A model generated the notes under the pieces. It was not told the origin of the DNA and searched no databases. It was given only the letters and a program-made list of their open reading frames with translations. Positions 6,447-13,641 of a DNA stretch of 21,486 nt are shown here, one piece after another. Every line of letters starts with the position of its first letter. Position 1 is the first letter of the stretch. The position numbers were made by a program, and so were the translations under genes. This stretch comes from Bacillota bacterium (GTDB taxonomy: Bacteria; Bacillota; Clostridia; Christensenellales; UMGS416): contig JAEZSE010000047.1 of NCBI GenBank assembly GCA_023421955.1, positions 1 to 21,486 on the forward strand, given 5' to 3'.

Positions 6447-8627
6447 GTGAAAAAACAAAATGGGCATAAAGGGCTTAAATGGATAACACCCGTTCAAAGC
6501 ATTGACAAAAATGGCGCGGACAGGGAGAGTGTTGATTTGGAACTGTCTGAAAAAATTCTGGATCTCATCGCACAGCGAAAAATCCCGCTGCCGGAGAGCA
6601 CGCTTGTATCCGAGCTGGACTGCACCGGAGAAGCAATGGCTGAATGCCTGAACACCATGGTGCGCGATGGGGTGCTAATGCAGACGAAGCGCAAGGGTTA
6701 TGGCCTGCCGGAGCAGATGGGCTGCGTTTGCGGGGTGTTGAAGGCCACAGCCGGTGGTGCTGCGTTCATTGTGCCAGAAAGCGGCGATGATTACTTTGTG
6801 CCGATGACCGGCCGCATGGGCGCCATGCATAACGACCGCGTGATGGCCCGGGTGGTGAAGTCCGCTCATGGTGATAAGCGTGGCGAGGCTGAGGTGCTGC
6901 AAGTGCTCAGGCGGGCCAATGGCAGAATTGTTGGCGTATACCGGCGCATTCCCGGCGGAGGCATTGTCACGGCGGATGAGCGCAAGCTGGGCGCGATATT
7001 TGTCCCACAGGGCTGTGAGCGCGGTGCGTGGGATGGCTGCAAGGCCGTGGTGGACATTGTCCATTATCCTGACGAGCGCCGGGACATTGAGGGAAAGGTG
7101 ACCGAGGTGCTGGGTGACCAGGGCGAGACCGAGGCGGAAATCCTTTCGATCATTCGCGCGCTGGGTATCCGCGATGTATTTCCGCCCCAGGTAAGGGCTG
7201 AGGCTGACGGTGTTGCATCGAAGATGGCCGAGGGCTTGGAGCACCGGCTGGATCTGCGAGATGAAACCATCTTCACGATCGATGGTGCTGACGCCAAGGA
7301 TCTGGACGACGCCGTTTCCATCAGCCGGTTGCCAAATGGGCACTGGAAACTGGGCGTACACATCGCTGACGTATCTCATTATGTGAAGCGGGGTGGCGCC
7401 ATCGACAACGAGGCATGGAAGCGCGGCACCAGTGTTTATCTGCTGAACACCGTGATCCCGATGCTGCCAGAGCGCCTGAGTAATGGGGTATGCTCATTGC
7501 ATCCTGGTGAGGACCGCATGACGCTTTCCTGTAATATGGAGCTTGACGAGCATGGCGGAGCGGTGTCTGTTGAGATGGCTGAGAGCGTAATCCACAGCAA
7601 AGCCCGCCTGACTTATGACGAGGTGAATGCCGTTTTGGAGCAGGATGATGCTGAAACGAAGACTCGCATTGCACCTGTAGTAGAAAAACTTCTTCTGGCC
7701 GATGATCTCCGAAAGGTATTGAACCATCGGCGTATGGCCCGTGGCGCCATCGATCTGGACATCGACGAGCCTCATATTCTCCTTGATGAAAAGGGTATGC
7801 CAATTGAGGTGACCGCGCGCTACCGGGGCCGTGCCCATAAGCTTATCGAGGAGTTTATGCTGGCAGCGAATGAAGCGGTCGCACTCTGGTTGGAGGAGAT
7901 GGGCATGCCGGTGCTCTTCCGTGTGCATGAGCCGCCGGATGGAGAAAAGATGGCCGAGCTTGCGGTATTCCTTAAGAATCTGGGCTATGGGGCAAAGGGT
8001 CTTCGGCATGATCCGCATCCCAAAGCATTGCAGGCAGTGCTTTCAGAGGTGAAAGATTCGGCCCATGAAAGCGTCATTGCGCGCATCATGCTGCGCAGCA
8101 TGAAAAAGGCCAAATACTCCACGGTGAATGCGGGCCACTTCGGGTTGGCGGCTAAGTACTACTGCCACTTCACTTCTCCGATCCGCCGCTATCCGGATCT
8201 CATGGTGCACCGGATGATTCGTGCGGCGCTGCGGGGTGAGGCGGCCACCAGCTTCGAGGGTGTAGCTGAGCAGGCGGCAGTGCAGTCCAGCGAGGCGGAA
8301 CGCACGGCGATGGAAGCCGAGCGGGCAGTTGACAACCTGAAGATGACAGAGTTTATGGCCAATAAGGTGGGAGAGGAGTTTGATGGCGTGATCTCCGGCG
8401 TGACTGAGTTTGGTGTTTTTGTGGAGCTGCCAAACCTGATCGAGGGCCTGATCCGCATGACCGAATTGCAGGATGATTACTACGACATGGACAAGCGCAC
8501 CTACAGCCTGGTCGGCCGCCACACCGGGCGCCGGTTGAGCTTGGGGGATAAAACCCGCGTGCGCGTGGCCAGCGTGGATGTGGCGGCCCGGCAGATCAAC
8601 TTTGTACCAGCCCGGCAGGTGCATTAG
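6447..8627 (+). CDS. rnr: ribonuclease R
   Basis: A 726-residue processive 3'-5' exoribonuclease of the RNB family that degrades structured RNA. Domains in order: a winged-helix HTH (about 30-90), two cold-shock domains (about 92-140 and 155-215), the RNB catalytic domain (about 255-600) and a C-terminal S1 domain (about 643-722). The catalytic acidic set D279, D285, D287 and D288 in 'IDGADAKDLDDAVSI' has the same spacing as RNase II/R. Other hallmarks are 'HIADVSHYV', 'MLPERLSNGVCSLHPGEDR' and 'HFTSPIRRYPDL'. The start is GTG at 6447, with AAAGGAG 14 nt upstream, a slightly long spacing. No nearby in-frame ATG is better. Unlike many Firmicutes, smpB does not follow; a convergent motB does. 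Confidence 0.96.
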   Translation: MKKQNGHKGLKWITPVQSIDKNGADRESVDLELSEKILDLIAQRKIPLPESTLVSELDCTGEAMAECLNTMVRDGVLMQTKRKGYGLPEQMGCVCGVLKATAGGAAFIVPESGDDYFVPMTGRMGAMHNDRVMARVVKSAHGDKRGEAEVLQVLRRANGRIVGVYRRIPGGGIVTADERKLGAIFVPQGCERGAWDGCKAVVDIVHYPDERRDIEGKVTEVLGDQGETEAEILSIIRALGIRDVFPPQVRAEADGVASKMAEGLEHRLDLRDETIFTIDGADAKDLDDAVSISRLPNGHWKLGVHIADVSHYVKRGGAIDNEAWKRGTSVYLLNTVIPMLPERLSNGVCSLHPGEDRMTLSCNMELDEHGGAVSVEMAESVIHSKARLTYDEVNAVLEQDDAETKTRIAPVVEKLLLADDLRKVLNHRRMARGAIDLDIDEPHILLDEKGMPIEVTARYRGRAHKLIEEFMLAANEAVALWLEEMGMPVLFRVHEPPDGEKMAELAVFLKNLGYGAKGLRHDPHPKALQAVLSEVKDSAHESVIARIMLRSMKKAKYSTVNAGHFGLAAKYYCHFTSPIRRYPDLMVHRMIRAALRGEAATSFEGVAEQAAVQSSEAERTAMEAERAVDNLKMTEFMANKVGEEFDGVISGVTEFGVFVELPNLIEGLIRMTELQDDYYDMDKRTYSLVGRHTGRRLSLGDKTRVRVASVDVAARQINFVPARQVH

Positions 8628-8670
8628 GATGTAGCCAGTAGTCAGTAACACAGAGATTATGCATTAATAG

Positions 8671-8711
8671 ATCAAGGGGTGGTTCTCGCTTGAACCACCC
8701 CTTGATTTAGT
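8671..8711. terminator. bidirectional terminator between rnr and motB
   Basis: ATCAAGGGGTGGTTC (8671-8685) pairs with GAACCACCCCTTGAT (8692-8706) in a 15-bp stem with a 6-nt loop. AT-rich flanks on both sides let it serve the convergent genes on either strand. Confidence 0.85.
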
Positions 8712-8728
8712 CTATTTTACGTTCCAAA

Positions 8729-9520
8729 TCATCGTATGATTACGATGTCAATCCTGCGGTTTTTTGCCCGGTTTGCCTCGGAGGTGTTGGGTAGAATGGG
8801 GTGGAATTCACCGTTGCCTGTGGCTGTGAGTGTGGTCGGATCGATGCCACAGTTATCTATGAGGAAAATGACCACATTTGTAGCGCGCTTGGTTGATAAC
8901 TCCCAGTTGGATGGGAATTGTGCCGATTTGATGGGCACATTGTCGGTGTGGCCTTGCACAAAGATGCTCTTATCCAGCCTTTTGATGATATTGCCGAGAG
9001 TTTTCAACACCGATACACCATTCTTTTTGACGTCGGCACTGCCTGAGTCAAACAGAACGAGAGAGTCAATCCTCAGTGTAATTTCATTTCCATCGAGCAA
9101 TACTCTCACATAATCTCCGAGACCGTAACGGGCAATCGCTTGCTCCAGCCTGCGCAACACATCGTCAAGCTCTGTGTCTTGCGGTGGAATTGACGGGGTA
9201 ACATCTGGCGGGAGCGTAGTGGCATTTGCATTGGTGGCGCTTGGCGTTACTCGCAAGCTGGCCGTCGGCCTGGCGGTGCTGGTGCTCTCCACAAGAGGAT
9301 CACTTATGGAATCCCCTTGTTCATGGGCATAAGGAAGCCCCACGCCTTCATAGGCGAACTGGCCCTTGAACGATTCGGCGATCTCCTGAAATTTGGCCTT
9401 TTCAATAGTTGCCATGGAAAAGAGCATGATGAAGAATGTCAACAAAAGTGTGACCATATCCCCGTATGTGCCCAGCCAATCTGGAAGGCCCTCTTCTGGC
9501 TTCTTTTGCCGTTTCTTCAT
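8729..9520 (-). CDS. motB: flagellar motor stator protein MotB
   Basis: A 263-residue membrane-anchored stator subunit. A short basic cytoplasmic end is followed by 'LPDWLGTYGDMVTLLLTFFIMLFS', whose D21 in 'YGDMVT' is the ion-binding aspartate of the MotB family. A periplasmic-side linker (about 70-135) is rich in Thr/Pro/Ser. Residues 140-263 form an OmpA-like peptidoglycan-binding domain ('VQGHTDNVPI', 'NWELSTKRATNVVIFLI', 'NRAKNRRIDIVI'). It partners with MotA in an A5B2 stator. It starts 48 bp after motA on the same strand and is probably co-transcribed. Whether it uses H+ or Na+ cannot be judged safely. Other flagellar genes are not in the window. Confidence 0.95.
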   Translation of the reverse strand: MKKRQKKPEEGLPDWLGTYGDMVTLLLTFFIMLFSMATIEKAKFQEIAESFKGQFAYEGVGLPYAHEQGDSISDPLVESTSTARPTASLRVTPSATNANATTLPPDVTPSIPPQDTELDDVLRRLEQAIARYGLGDYVRVLLDGNEITLRIDSLVLFDSGSADVKKNGVSVLKTLGNIIKRLDKSIFVQGHTDNVPIKSAQFPSNWELSTKRATNVVIFLIDNCGIDPTTLTATGNGEFHPILPNTSEANRAKNRRIDIVIIR

Positions 9521-9568
9521 ACCCTGGTTCCTTCAAACCTAAATACCGTTTCTGCAGGCATTCGCAGC

Positions 9569-10405
9569 TTAGGCGCTTTGATTTGCTTGCTCGGGCTGTT
9601 CTTCCGTCTTTTCAGGTCGCTTGAATTGCAGCTTTTGCGCAGGGGTTAAAAATGTCATCAGTTTGTTTTCTATCACCGCCGGTTGCTCGCCTGTCTGGAT
9701 GGATAAGATGCCCTCCAGCAGCATCCGCATGGCATTGGCTTCCTCTTCACTGTTTTTTGCCAATTTGTTGGAGATCGGAGTGCAAACAAAGTTTGCCAGC
9801 ACACTGCCATAAAACGTTGTGATCAACGCTACGGCCATGGATGGGCCTATTTTGCTGGGGTCATCCAGCTGGCCCAGCAGCAATACAAGGCCCACCAGCG
9901 TGCCAATCATACCCCAACTGGGGAAGCTCTTTGCCAAAAAGTCAAACAGACCCTTATTACGCTCATGCCGTTCCAGCATGCTGTCAATCTCCATCTCGAG
10001 GATGTCCTTGGTCAGTTCCGGATCATAACCATCAACCACATATTCAAGCGCTTTTTTAACAAAAGGATCCTTGATGCTTTCCTGGTCTTCCTCAAGTGAC
10101 AAAATGCCTTCGCGGCGGGCTTTCTGGGCCATTTGGATGATCATGCGAAGGTTTTCCAAAAGGGAGTCTTTCTTGGTGGTGAACACTTTCAGTGTCAATT
10201 TGAGGATCTTACCAACCTCGCTCAGGCTGAAACTCATGAGCGCTGAAGCAATGCCACCGCCTAAAACGATCAGAATAGAGCCGGTATCGTAAAAAGCGCC
10301 CAGACTCCCCGGGATTTTAATTGTTCCCAAGGCATCGCTGAATAATATCGATATAATGATGCTGAGAACTCCTAAAATAATACCGCCGATTGTAGCAAAA
10401 TCCAT
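9569..10405 (-). CDS. motA: flagellar motor stator protein MotA
   Basis: A 278-residue stator protein with four predicted membrane segments: near residues 4-24, 36-58, 158-180 and 190-210. The large cytoplasmic loop between helices 2 and 3 carries the charged residues that contact FliG. The third-helix motif 'FPSWGMIGTLVGLVLLLG' includes the conserved proline needed for torque. The Gln/Glu-rich end (about 262-278) is cytoplasmic. AGGAG lies ahead of the ATG at 10405. It heads the motAB operon; the promoter and palindrome are at 10470-10498. Confidence 0.95.
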   Translation of the reverse strand: MDFATIGGIILGVLSIIISILFSDALGTIKIPGSLGAFYDTGSILIVLGGGIASALMSFSLSEVGKILKLTLKVFTTKKDSLLENLRMIIQMAQKARREGILSLEEDQESIKDPFVKKALEYVVDGYDPELTKDILEMEIDSMLERHERNKGLFDFLAKSFPSWGMIGTLVGLVLLLGQLDDPSKIGPSMAVALITTFYGSVLANFVCTPISNKLAKNSEEEANAMRMLLEGILSIQTGEQPAVIENKLMTFLTPAQKLQFKRPEKTEEQPEQANQSA

Positions 10406-10469
10406 GGTCTGCTCCTGTAGGTGTTGAAAGCATATACTTGGTCAACTATATATGCCCAGCAGACATGGA

Positions 10470-10498
10470 ATCATAACAGTTATGCGCAAAACTGTTAA
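10470..10498 (-). promoter_or_regulatory. motAB promoter overlapped by a 24-bp palindrome
   Basis: On the minus strand, TTAACA (10493-10498), a 17-nt spacer and TATGAT (10470-10475) form a good sigma-A promoter. Positions 10474-10497 are a near-perfect palindrome: TAACAGTT and AACTGTTA arms around a TGCGCA core, with 11 of 12 base pairs matching (only 10482/10489 fail). The palindrome covers the spacer and parts of both boxes, as expected of a repressor operator. No sigma-D-type (TAAA...GCCGATAT) element was found. Confidence 0.7.
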
Positions 10499-10558
10499 AT
10501 GAAACTGATATCCGGATATGGCAAAAACTGCCTCTATCGTGAAATGGATCAATCGCTA

Positions 10559-11371
10559 TTATCTGCTGATGGTGACGTGATACTTGAGGCTACCTGTGTA
10601 TTCACCGTTTTCATCAAAGCAATCCTCACCTAGATAGGCATAGGCGGTGAGGTCGATTGAGGCGACCTCCGAATACCTGCTGCCGGCGTGGAACTTGATG
10701 TTCGTGATCAGCACGCTTTCGCCTTCCTTGAGGAGCCGCTCTTGCAGGTGCCAGGTGCCGTAGTCGCCGTCTGGGTCCTTCCTGGCGCTGTCATACAGGT
10801 AGATCTCCACATATTTTGCGAAAGGCTTCGGCTCCCGGTCGATTGGTGGGGCGTCACCTGGCCGGCGGATGTTCAAGTGAAATACCTCTCCAGACTTTAG
10901 AGTAATATCCACGGCATACCCGATCTGGTAGCCGTCCTTGCGGTACTTTCCCCAATACTTCTCCACCAGTCCCTTTGGCGTTGTTTTTTCAACGCTCGCC
11001 GTGTCTGTTGGAAGTGCGAAGAACTCCACATTTTTCTCGCCCTTGACCAGGTCTGCATCATACTCTGTTGCGAGTTTCCTTGTGCTGCGGAAATATAACC
11101 GGAGCACTTGCGGCCCATTTGGATCCACCGTCGGCGTGGGCTCCACCGTAGGCGTCGGTGATGGAGACTGTGTGGGTTCCTCTGTGGGCGTTGGCATGGG
11201 GGTAGGGATGGGCGTAGGCGTGGGTGTGGGCTCGGCCGTGGCGATGGGTGTTGGTTCCACCGTCGGGTGGGCGGTTTGCACAGGTGAAGGCTGGGAGCAC
11301 GAAGCCAATGACAGCGATAGAATCAAACTTGCGGCGTATAAAGCAAACGGCTTACTTATGGTTCTTTTCAA
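10559..11371 (-). CDS. putative lipoprotein with Thr/Pro-rich linker, function unknown
   Basis: A 270-residue exported lipoprotein. The TTG at 11371 is chosen because it starts a classical lipoprotein signal: LKRTISK, a hydrophobic core, then the lipobox LASC with C25. The open frame extends much further upstream, but that part crosses the gene's own promoter and the divergent rubredoxin-like gene, so it is not real. Residues 26-80 are a Pro/Thr/Glu linker. Residues 85-270 are a globular domain of unknown family ('QVLRLYFRSTRKLATEYDADLV', 'YAVDITLKSGEVFHLNIRR', 'YGTWHLQERLL'), predicted mostly beta. It shares the linker style of the CAP protein. It might be a surface ligand-binding protein, but nothing in the sequence fixes that. 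Confidence 0.75.
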   Translation of the reverse strand: MKRTISKPFALYAASLILSLSLASCSQPSPVQTAHPTVEPTPIATAEPTPTPTPIPTPMPTPTEEPTQSPSPTPTVEPTPTVDPNGPQVLRLYFRSTRKLATEYDADLVKGEKNVEFFALPTDTASVEKTTPKGLVEKYWGKYRKDGYQIGYAVDITLKSGEVFHLNIRRPGDAPPIDREPKPFAKYVEIYLYDSARKDPDGDYGTWHLQERLLKEGESVLITNIKFHAGSRYSEVASIDLTAYAYLGEDCFDENGEYTGSLKYHVTISR

Positions 11372-11434
11372 GGCTCTTTCTTCCCTTCGCTGCCTGAATG
11401 GTGCGGCTTTGTGGTGCTTGACAAAACTTCTCCT

Positions 11435-11462
11435 ATTATAGCATTTTTCTGCTCCCCGTCCA
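11435..11462 (-). promoter_or_regulatory. extended -10 promoter of the lipoprotein gene
   Basis: On the minus strand TATAAT (11435-11440) is preceded by TGC, an extended -10. The -35, TGGACG (11457-11462, 16-nt spacer), is weak. The start codon is about 60 nt downstream. Confidence 0.55.
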
Positions 11463-11514
11463 CGTGGAAAACAGAATCGTGTGTGATTCCGGTTACCGTA
11501 ATGACCGACGGCTA

Positions 11515-11523
11515 TGATATAAT
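11515..11523 (+). promoter_or_regulatory. extended -10 promoter of the rubredoxin-like gene
   Basis: TGATATAAT (11515-11523) is an extended -10 with no good -35 at 16-18 nt. It lies 31 nt before the start codon and is followed by AGGAGGG at 11541-11547. Confidence 0.55.
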
Positions 11524-11554
11524 ACCTACCATAAACACACAGGAGGGTATAGCG

Positions 11555-11884
11555 ATGTTGTGGAAATGCAGCGTATGTGGAATGGTTGTGGAAGGCACCG
11601 ATGCTCCCGATGTTTGCCCTAAGTGCGGAGCCCCGAAGGAAAAGTTCGTAAAGCTCACCGAGGAAGAGGAAAAGAAGGTTGTCGCGTCTGACAGGACCAA
11701 CGACATCCATATGGAAATCGCGACGCTGGCGATGAAGATCGCAGCACTGGCTGAAGAGGGCATCAAGATTAACCTGGATCCGCCCTGCGTGGCGCTATTC
11801 ACCAAGGCCAAGGATGAGGCCTGGATCATCAAGCAGCGCAGTAAGGCCGAGATCGCCGGCCACATCGGCAAGGGCAAGTGGTAA
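11555..11884 (+). CDS. small rubredoxin-like domain protein
   Basis: A 109-residue cytoplasmic protein. The start at 11555 follows AGGAGGG; the open frame extends 48 codons upstream but has no support there. Residues 1-31 are a rubredoxin-like iron-binding knuckle pair, CSVC (5-8) and CPKC (21-24), with 'GAPKEKF' after it. This is the same module that ends rubrerythrins and heads several electron-transfer proteins. Residues 45-109 are predicted helical ('DIHMEIATLAMKIAALAEEG', 'DEAWIIKQRSKAEIAGHIGKGKW') with no diiron ExxH ligand set, so it is not a full rubrerythrin. A role in redox or oxidative-stress electron transfer is likely from the domain, unproven in detail. Confidence 0.85.
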   Translation: MLWKCSVCGMVVEGTDAPDVCPKCGAPKEKFVKLTEEEEKKVVASDRTNDIHMEIATLAMKIAALAEEGIKINLDPPCVALFTKAKDEAWIIKQRSKAEIAGHIGKGKW

Positions 11885-11905
11885 ATCATAGCAAGCAGTA
11901 TCAGT

Positions 11906-11932
11906 GGCAGGTTCGAGAGGGCCTGCCTTTTT
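11906..11932 (+). terminator. intrinsic terminator of the rubredoxin-like gene
   Basis: GGCAGG (11906-11911) and CCTGCC (11922-11927) pair around a 10-nt loop, followed by TTTTT. Confidence 0.75.
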
Positions 11933-12008
11933 GCATCATAGAACTCGTATTACAGACTGATTAATTGGTACTCAATCCTTTGAAATATTATCTCAAGTAC
12001 AATGCACT

Positions 12009-12063
12009 CACCCCCCACCCCCCCTCTCCCATGCATGCGAGAGGGGGAGAGAGCTGGGGGGTG
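12009..12063. repeat. CCCTCTCC-type bipartite palindrome
   Basis: CACCCCCCA (12009-12017) pairs with TGGGGGGTG (12055-12063), and CCCCCTCTC (12020-12028) with GAGAGGGGG (12039-12047). The loop contains the self-complementary ATGCATGC. The 12-kb intergenic region from 11933 to 12089 otherwise shows nothing. A related CTCCC/GGGGAG hairpin lies at 15340-15353. Confidence 0.75.
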
Positions 12064-12089
12064 TTTTCGCTCAATCGCTCAAACTCACA

Positions 12090-12117
12090 TTGCCAATACA
12101 AAAAACCGTGTTATAAT
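12090..12117 (+). promoter_or_regulatory. sigma-A extended -10 promoter of the panT operon
   Basis: TTGCCA (12090-12095), a 16-nt spacer and TATAAT (12112-12117) preceded by TGT. Transcription from about 12124 would give a leader of about 145 nt before panT. Confidence 0.75.
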
Positions 12118-12186
12118 ACTTGGAAAGCCGGCATCTGCCAGGAGCCGGACTCGGCGCACCCAAAATCCAAAACTGTCAGATATCCC

Positions 12187-12242
12187 TGTGGCGGCACCGC
12201 AGGTGACGCTGCAATGTGGCGGCACCGCAGGTGACGCTGCAA
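12187..12242 (+). repeat. exact 28-bp tandem duplication in the panT leader
   Basis: Positions 12187-12214 and 12215-12242 are identical. Each unit can fold as a small hairpin: GCG and CGC outside, a G-A mismatch, then CACC and GGTG around a GCA loop. The two hairpins end 27 bp before the panT start, just ahead of its ribosome binding site. No known riboswitch class was recognised. Confidence 0.85.
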
Positions 12243-12268
12243 CAAGGAATTTGAACGGAGGCGAAACC

Positions 12269-12859
12269 ATGAAGAACAAGACTTTTCAACTCACCGCGAC
12301 CGCATTGATGATCGCATTCACCCTCATCCTCGGCCTTACCCCGCTCGGTTTCATGACGATTCCGTTTACCGGCATTGATGTTACGTTGATGTGTATTCCG
12401 GTGATCATCGGCACGGTGATGCTGGGCTGGAAGCAAGGGCTGCTGCTTGGGCTGGTTTTCGGGCTGACCAGCACATACAAGGCGCTCACCGCGCCGTCAC
12501 CGTTATTAGCACCGTTGGTGCAATTCCCGTTGGTGCTTTATCCAAGCATTTTTATACCTAGGCTGCTGATCCCCCTGGCAACATGGGGATTTTACAGGCT
12601 CACGGTCAAATTGCCAAAAGCCGTAGGTCTTGGATTGACGGTAGCTGTCGGGTCACTCACCAACACCATCTTTTTCCTTGGCATGGTTTATCTTCTTGGA
12701 GCTGCCCCTCTGGCTGAGCATTTCAAGATGACCATTGAGGTGGTAGGCATCACGTTGGCTGGTGTCGTTGTTACGAACGGTTTGCCCGAAGTGGCGGTAG
12801 CCCTGATAATATGCACTCCAATATTGCTGATACTCAATAAACTGTATAAGAAGGACTAA
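12269..12859 (+). CDS. panT: ECF transporter S component, probably pantothenate (PanT)
   Basis: A 196-residue membrane protein with about six hydrophobic segments, the size and layout of an ECF transporter substrate-binding subunit. The N-terminus 'FQLTATALMIAFTLILGLTPLGFMTIPFTGIDVTLMCIPVIIGTVMLGWKQGLLLGLVFGLTS' has the S-component alternation of helices and Gly-rich turns; A-x-x-x-A motifs near helix 1 would dock to EcfT. The start at 12269 follows ACGGAGG; the frame extends 89 codons upstream through the leader and is not coding there. Only 5 bp separate it from coaX, so the substrate is inferred to be pantothenate. No ATPase or EcfT genes are in the window; group II S components share these from elsewhere. 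Confidence 0.85.
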   Translation: MKNKTFQLTATALMIAFTLILGLTPLGFMTIPFTGIDVTLMCIPVIIGTVMLGWKQGLLLGLVFGLTSTYKALTAPSPLLAPLVQFPLVLYPSIFIPRLLIPLATWGFYRLTVKLPKAVGLGLTVAVGSLTNTIFFLGMVYLLGAAPLAEHFKMTIEVVGITLAGVVVTNGLPEVAVALIICTPILLILNKLYKKD

Positions 12860-12864
12860 TATCC

Positions 12865-13641
12865 ATGATCATCACGATGGACGTGGGCAATACGAACATC
12901 AAAACAGGCATCTATGCGGGTCGCGAGATGGTGCAGTATGTGCGCTTCTCCACCGACATGGGCAAGACCAGCGACGAATACGGCCTGATGCTCTTGCAGT
13001 TCCTGGCGCTGAAGGGTATCGGGGTGGATCAGATCGAGGCGGCTGTTGTGTCCAGCGTGGTCCCATCCATCAACTTCACAATCGAGCATATGTGCCGCAC
13101 CTATTTCAACTTCGAGCCGCTGATGCTGGGGCCGGGGGTCAAAACCGGCCTCAACATCCGTTATGACAACCCCCGGGAGGTGGGCTCAGACCGTATCGCC
13201 AACAGCGTGGCGGCCTATGACCTCTACGGCGGGCCGGTGATCGTGATCGACTTTGGAACGGCAACGACGTTCAATGCAGTTTCTGCTGAGGGGGAATTCC
13301 TTGGCGGCGCGATCATGCCGGGCATTAAGCTTTCCACCGAGGCGCTGGTGGCCAACGCTGCCAAGCTGCCTCGCATCGAGTTTGTGAAGCCGGAGACGGC
13401 GATCAACCGCACCACGAGCAGCAATATGCAAGCCGGCGTGATCTACGGTTTTGTGGGCGCGGTGGACAACATCGTGACGCACATGCGCCATGAATTGAAT
13501 GATCAGGCAGCGCAGGTGGTGGCGACCGGGGGCTTTGCGCGGCTTATTTCGCCGGAGTCCAAGACGATCGGGCGCGTGAACGGCAGCCTGACGCTGGAGG
13601 GCCTGCGCATCATCTACGAAAGGAACAGGAAAGCCGTATGA
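12865..13641 (+). CDS. coaX: type III pantothenate kinase
   Basis: A 258-residue cytosolic enzyme that phosphorylates pantothenate, the first step of coenzyme A synthesis. The ASKHA-fold signatures of CoaX are all present: the N-terminal phosphate loop 'DVGNTNIK' (D6), 'PREVGSDRIAN' with the catalytic D109, and 'VIDFGTATTFNAV' (D129). Further matches are 'GGAIMPGI' and 'ATGGFARLI'. Type III kinases need a monovalent cation and escape CoA feedback. AAGGACT precedes the ATG, which lies 5 bp after panT; the stop overlaps the hom start by 4 bp (ATGA), so translation is probably coupled. Confidence 0.97.
   Translation: MIITMDVGNTNIKTGIYAGREMVQYVRFSTDMGKTSDEYGLMLLQFLALKGIGVDQIEAAVVSSVVPSINFTIEHMCRTYFNFEPLMLGPGVKTGLNIRYDNPREVGSDRIANSVAAYDLYGGPVIVIDFGTATTFNAVSAEGEFLGGAIMPGIKLSTEALVANAAKLPRIEFVKPETAINRTTSSNMQAGVIYGFVGAVDNIVTHMRHELNDQAAQVVATGGFARLISPESKTIGRVNGSLTLEGLRIIYERNRKAV

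Noticed and set aside
6675..7379. Antisense open frame of 234 codons within rnr
   Set aside because: It lies over the cold-shock and RNB domains, has no start signals, and its composition is that of a shadow frame.
10406..10558. Sigma-D flagellar promoter before motA
   Set aside because: No TAAA-N15-GCCGATAT-like pair was found; a sigma-A pair fits much better.
11372..11710. N-terminal extension of the lipoprotein frame
   Set aside because: It would cross the gene's own promoter and the divergent rubredoxin-like gene, and would place the signal peptide 113 residues inside the protein.
12214..12234. Tiny upstream open frame (MWRHRR) at the junction of the 28-bp repeats
   Set aside because: The ATG arises from the duplication joint and has no Shine-Dalgarno site, so translation is unlikely.
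12187..12242. Possible CRISPR-like or phage attachment repeat
   Set aside because: Only two units, no spacer between them, and no cas or integrase genes nearby.
12002..12268. N-terminal extension of the PanT frame
   Set aside because: It begins upstream of the promoter at 12090-12117 and passes through palindromic and duplicated leader DNA.
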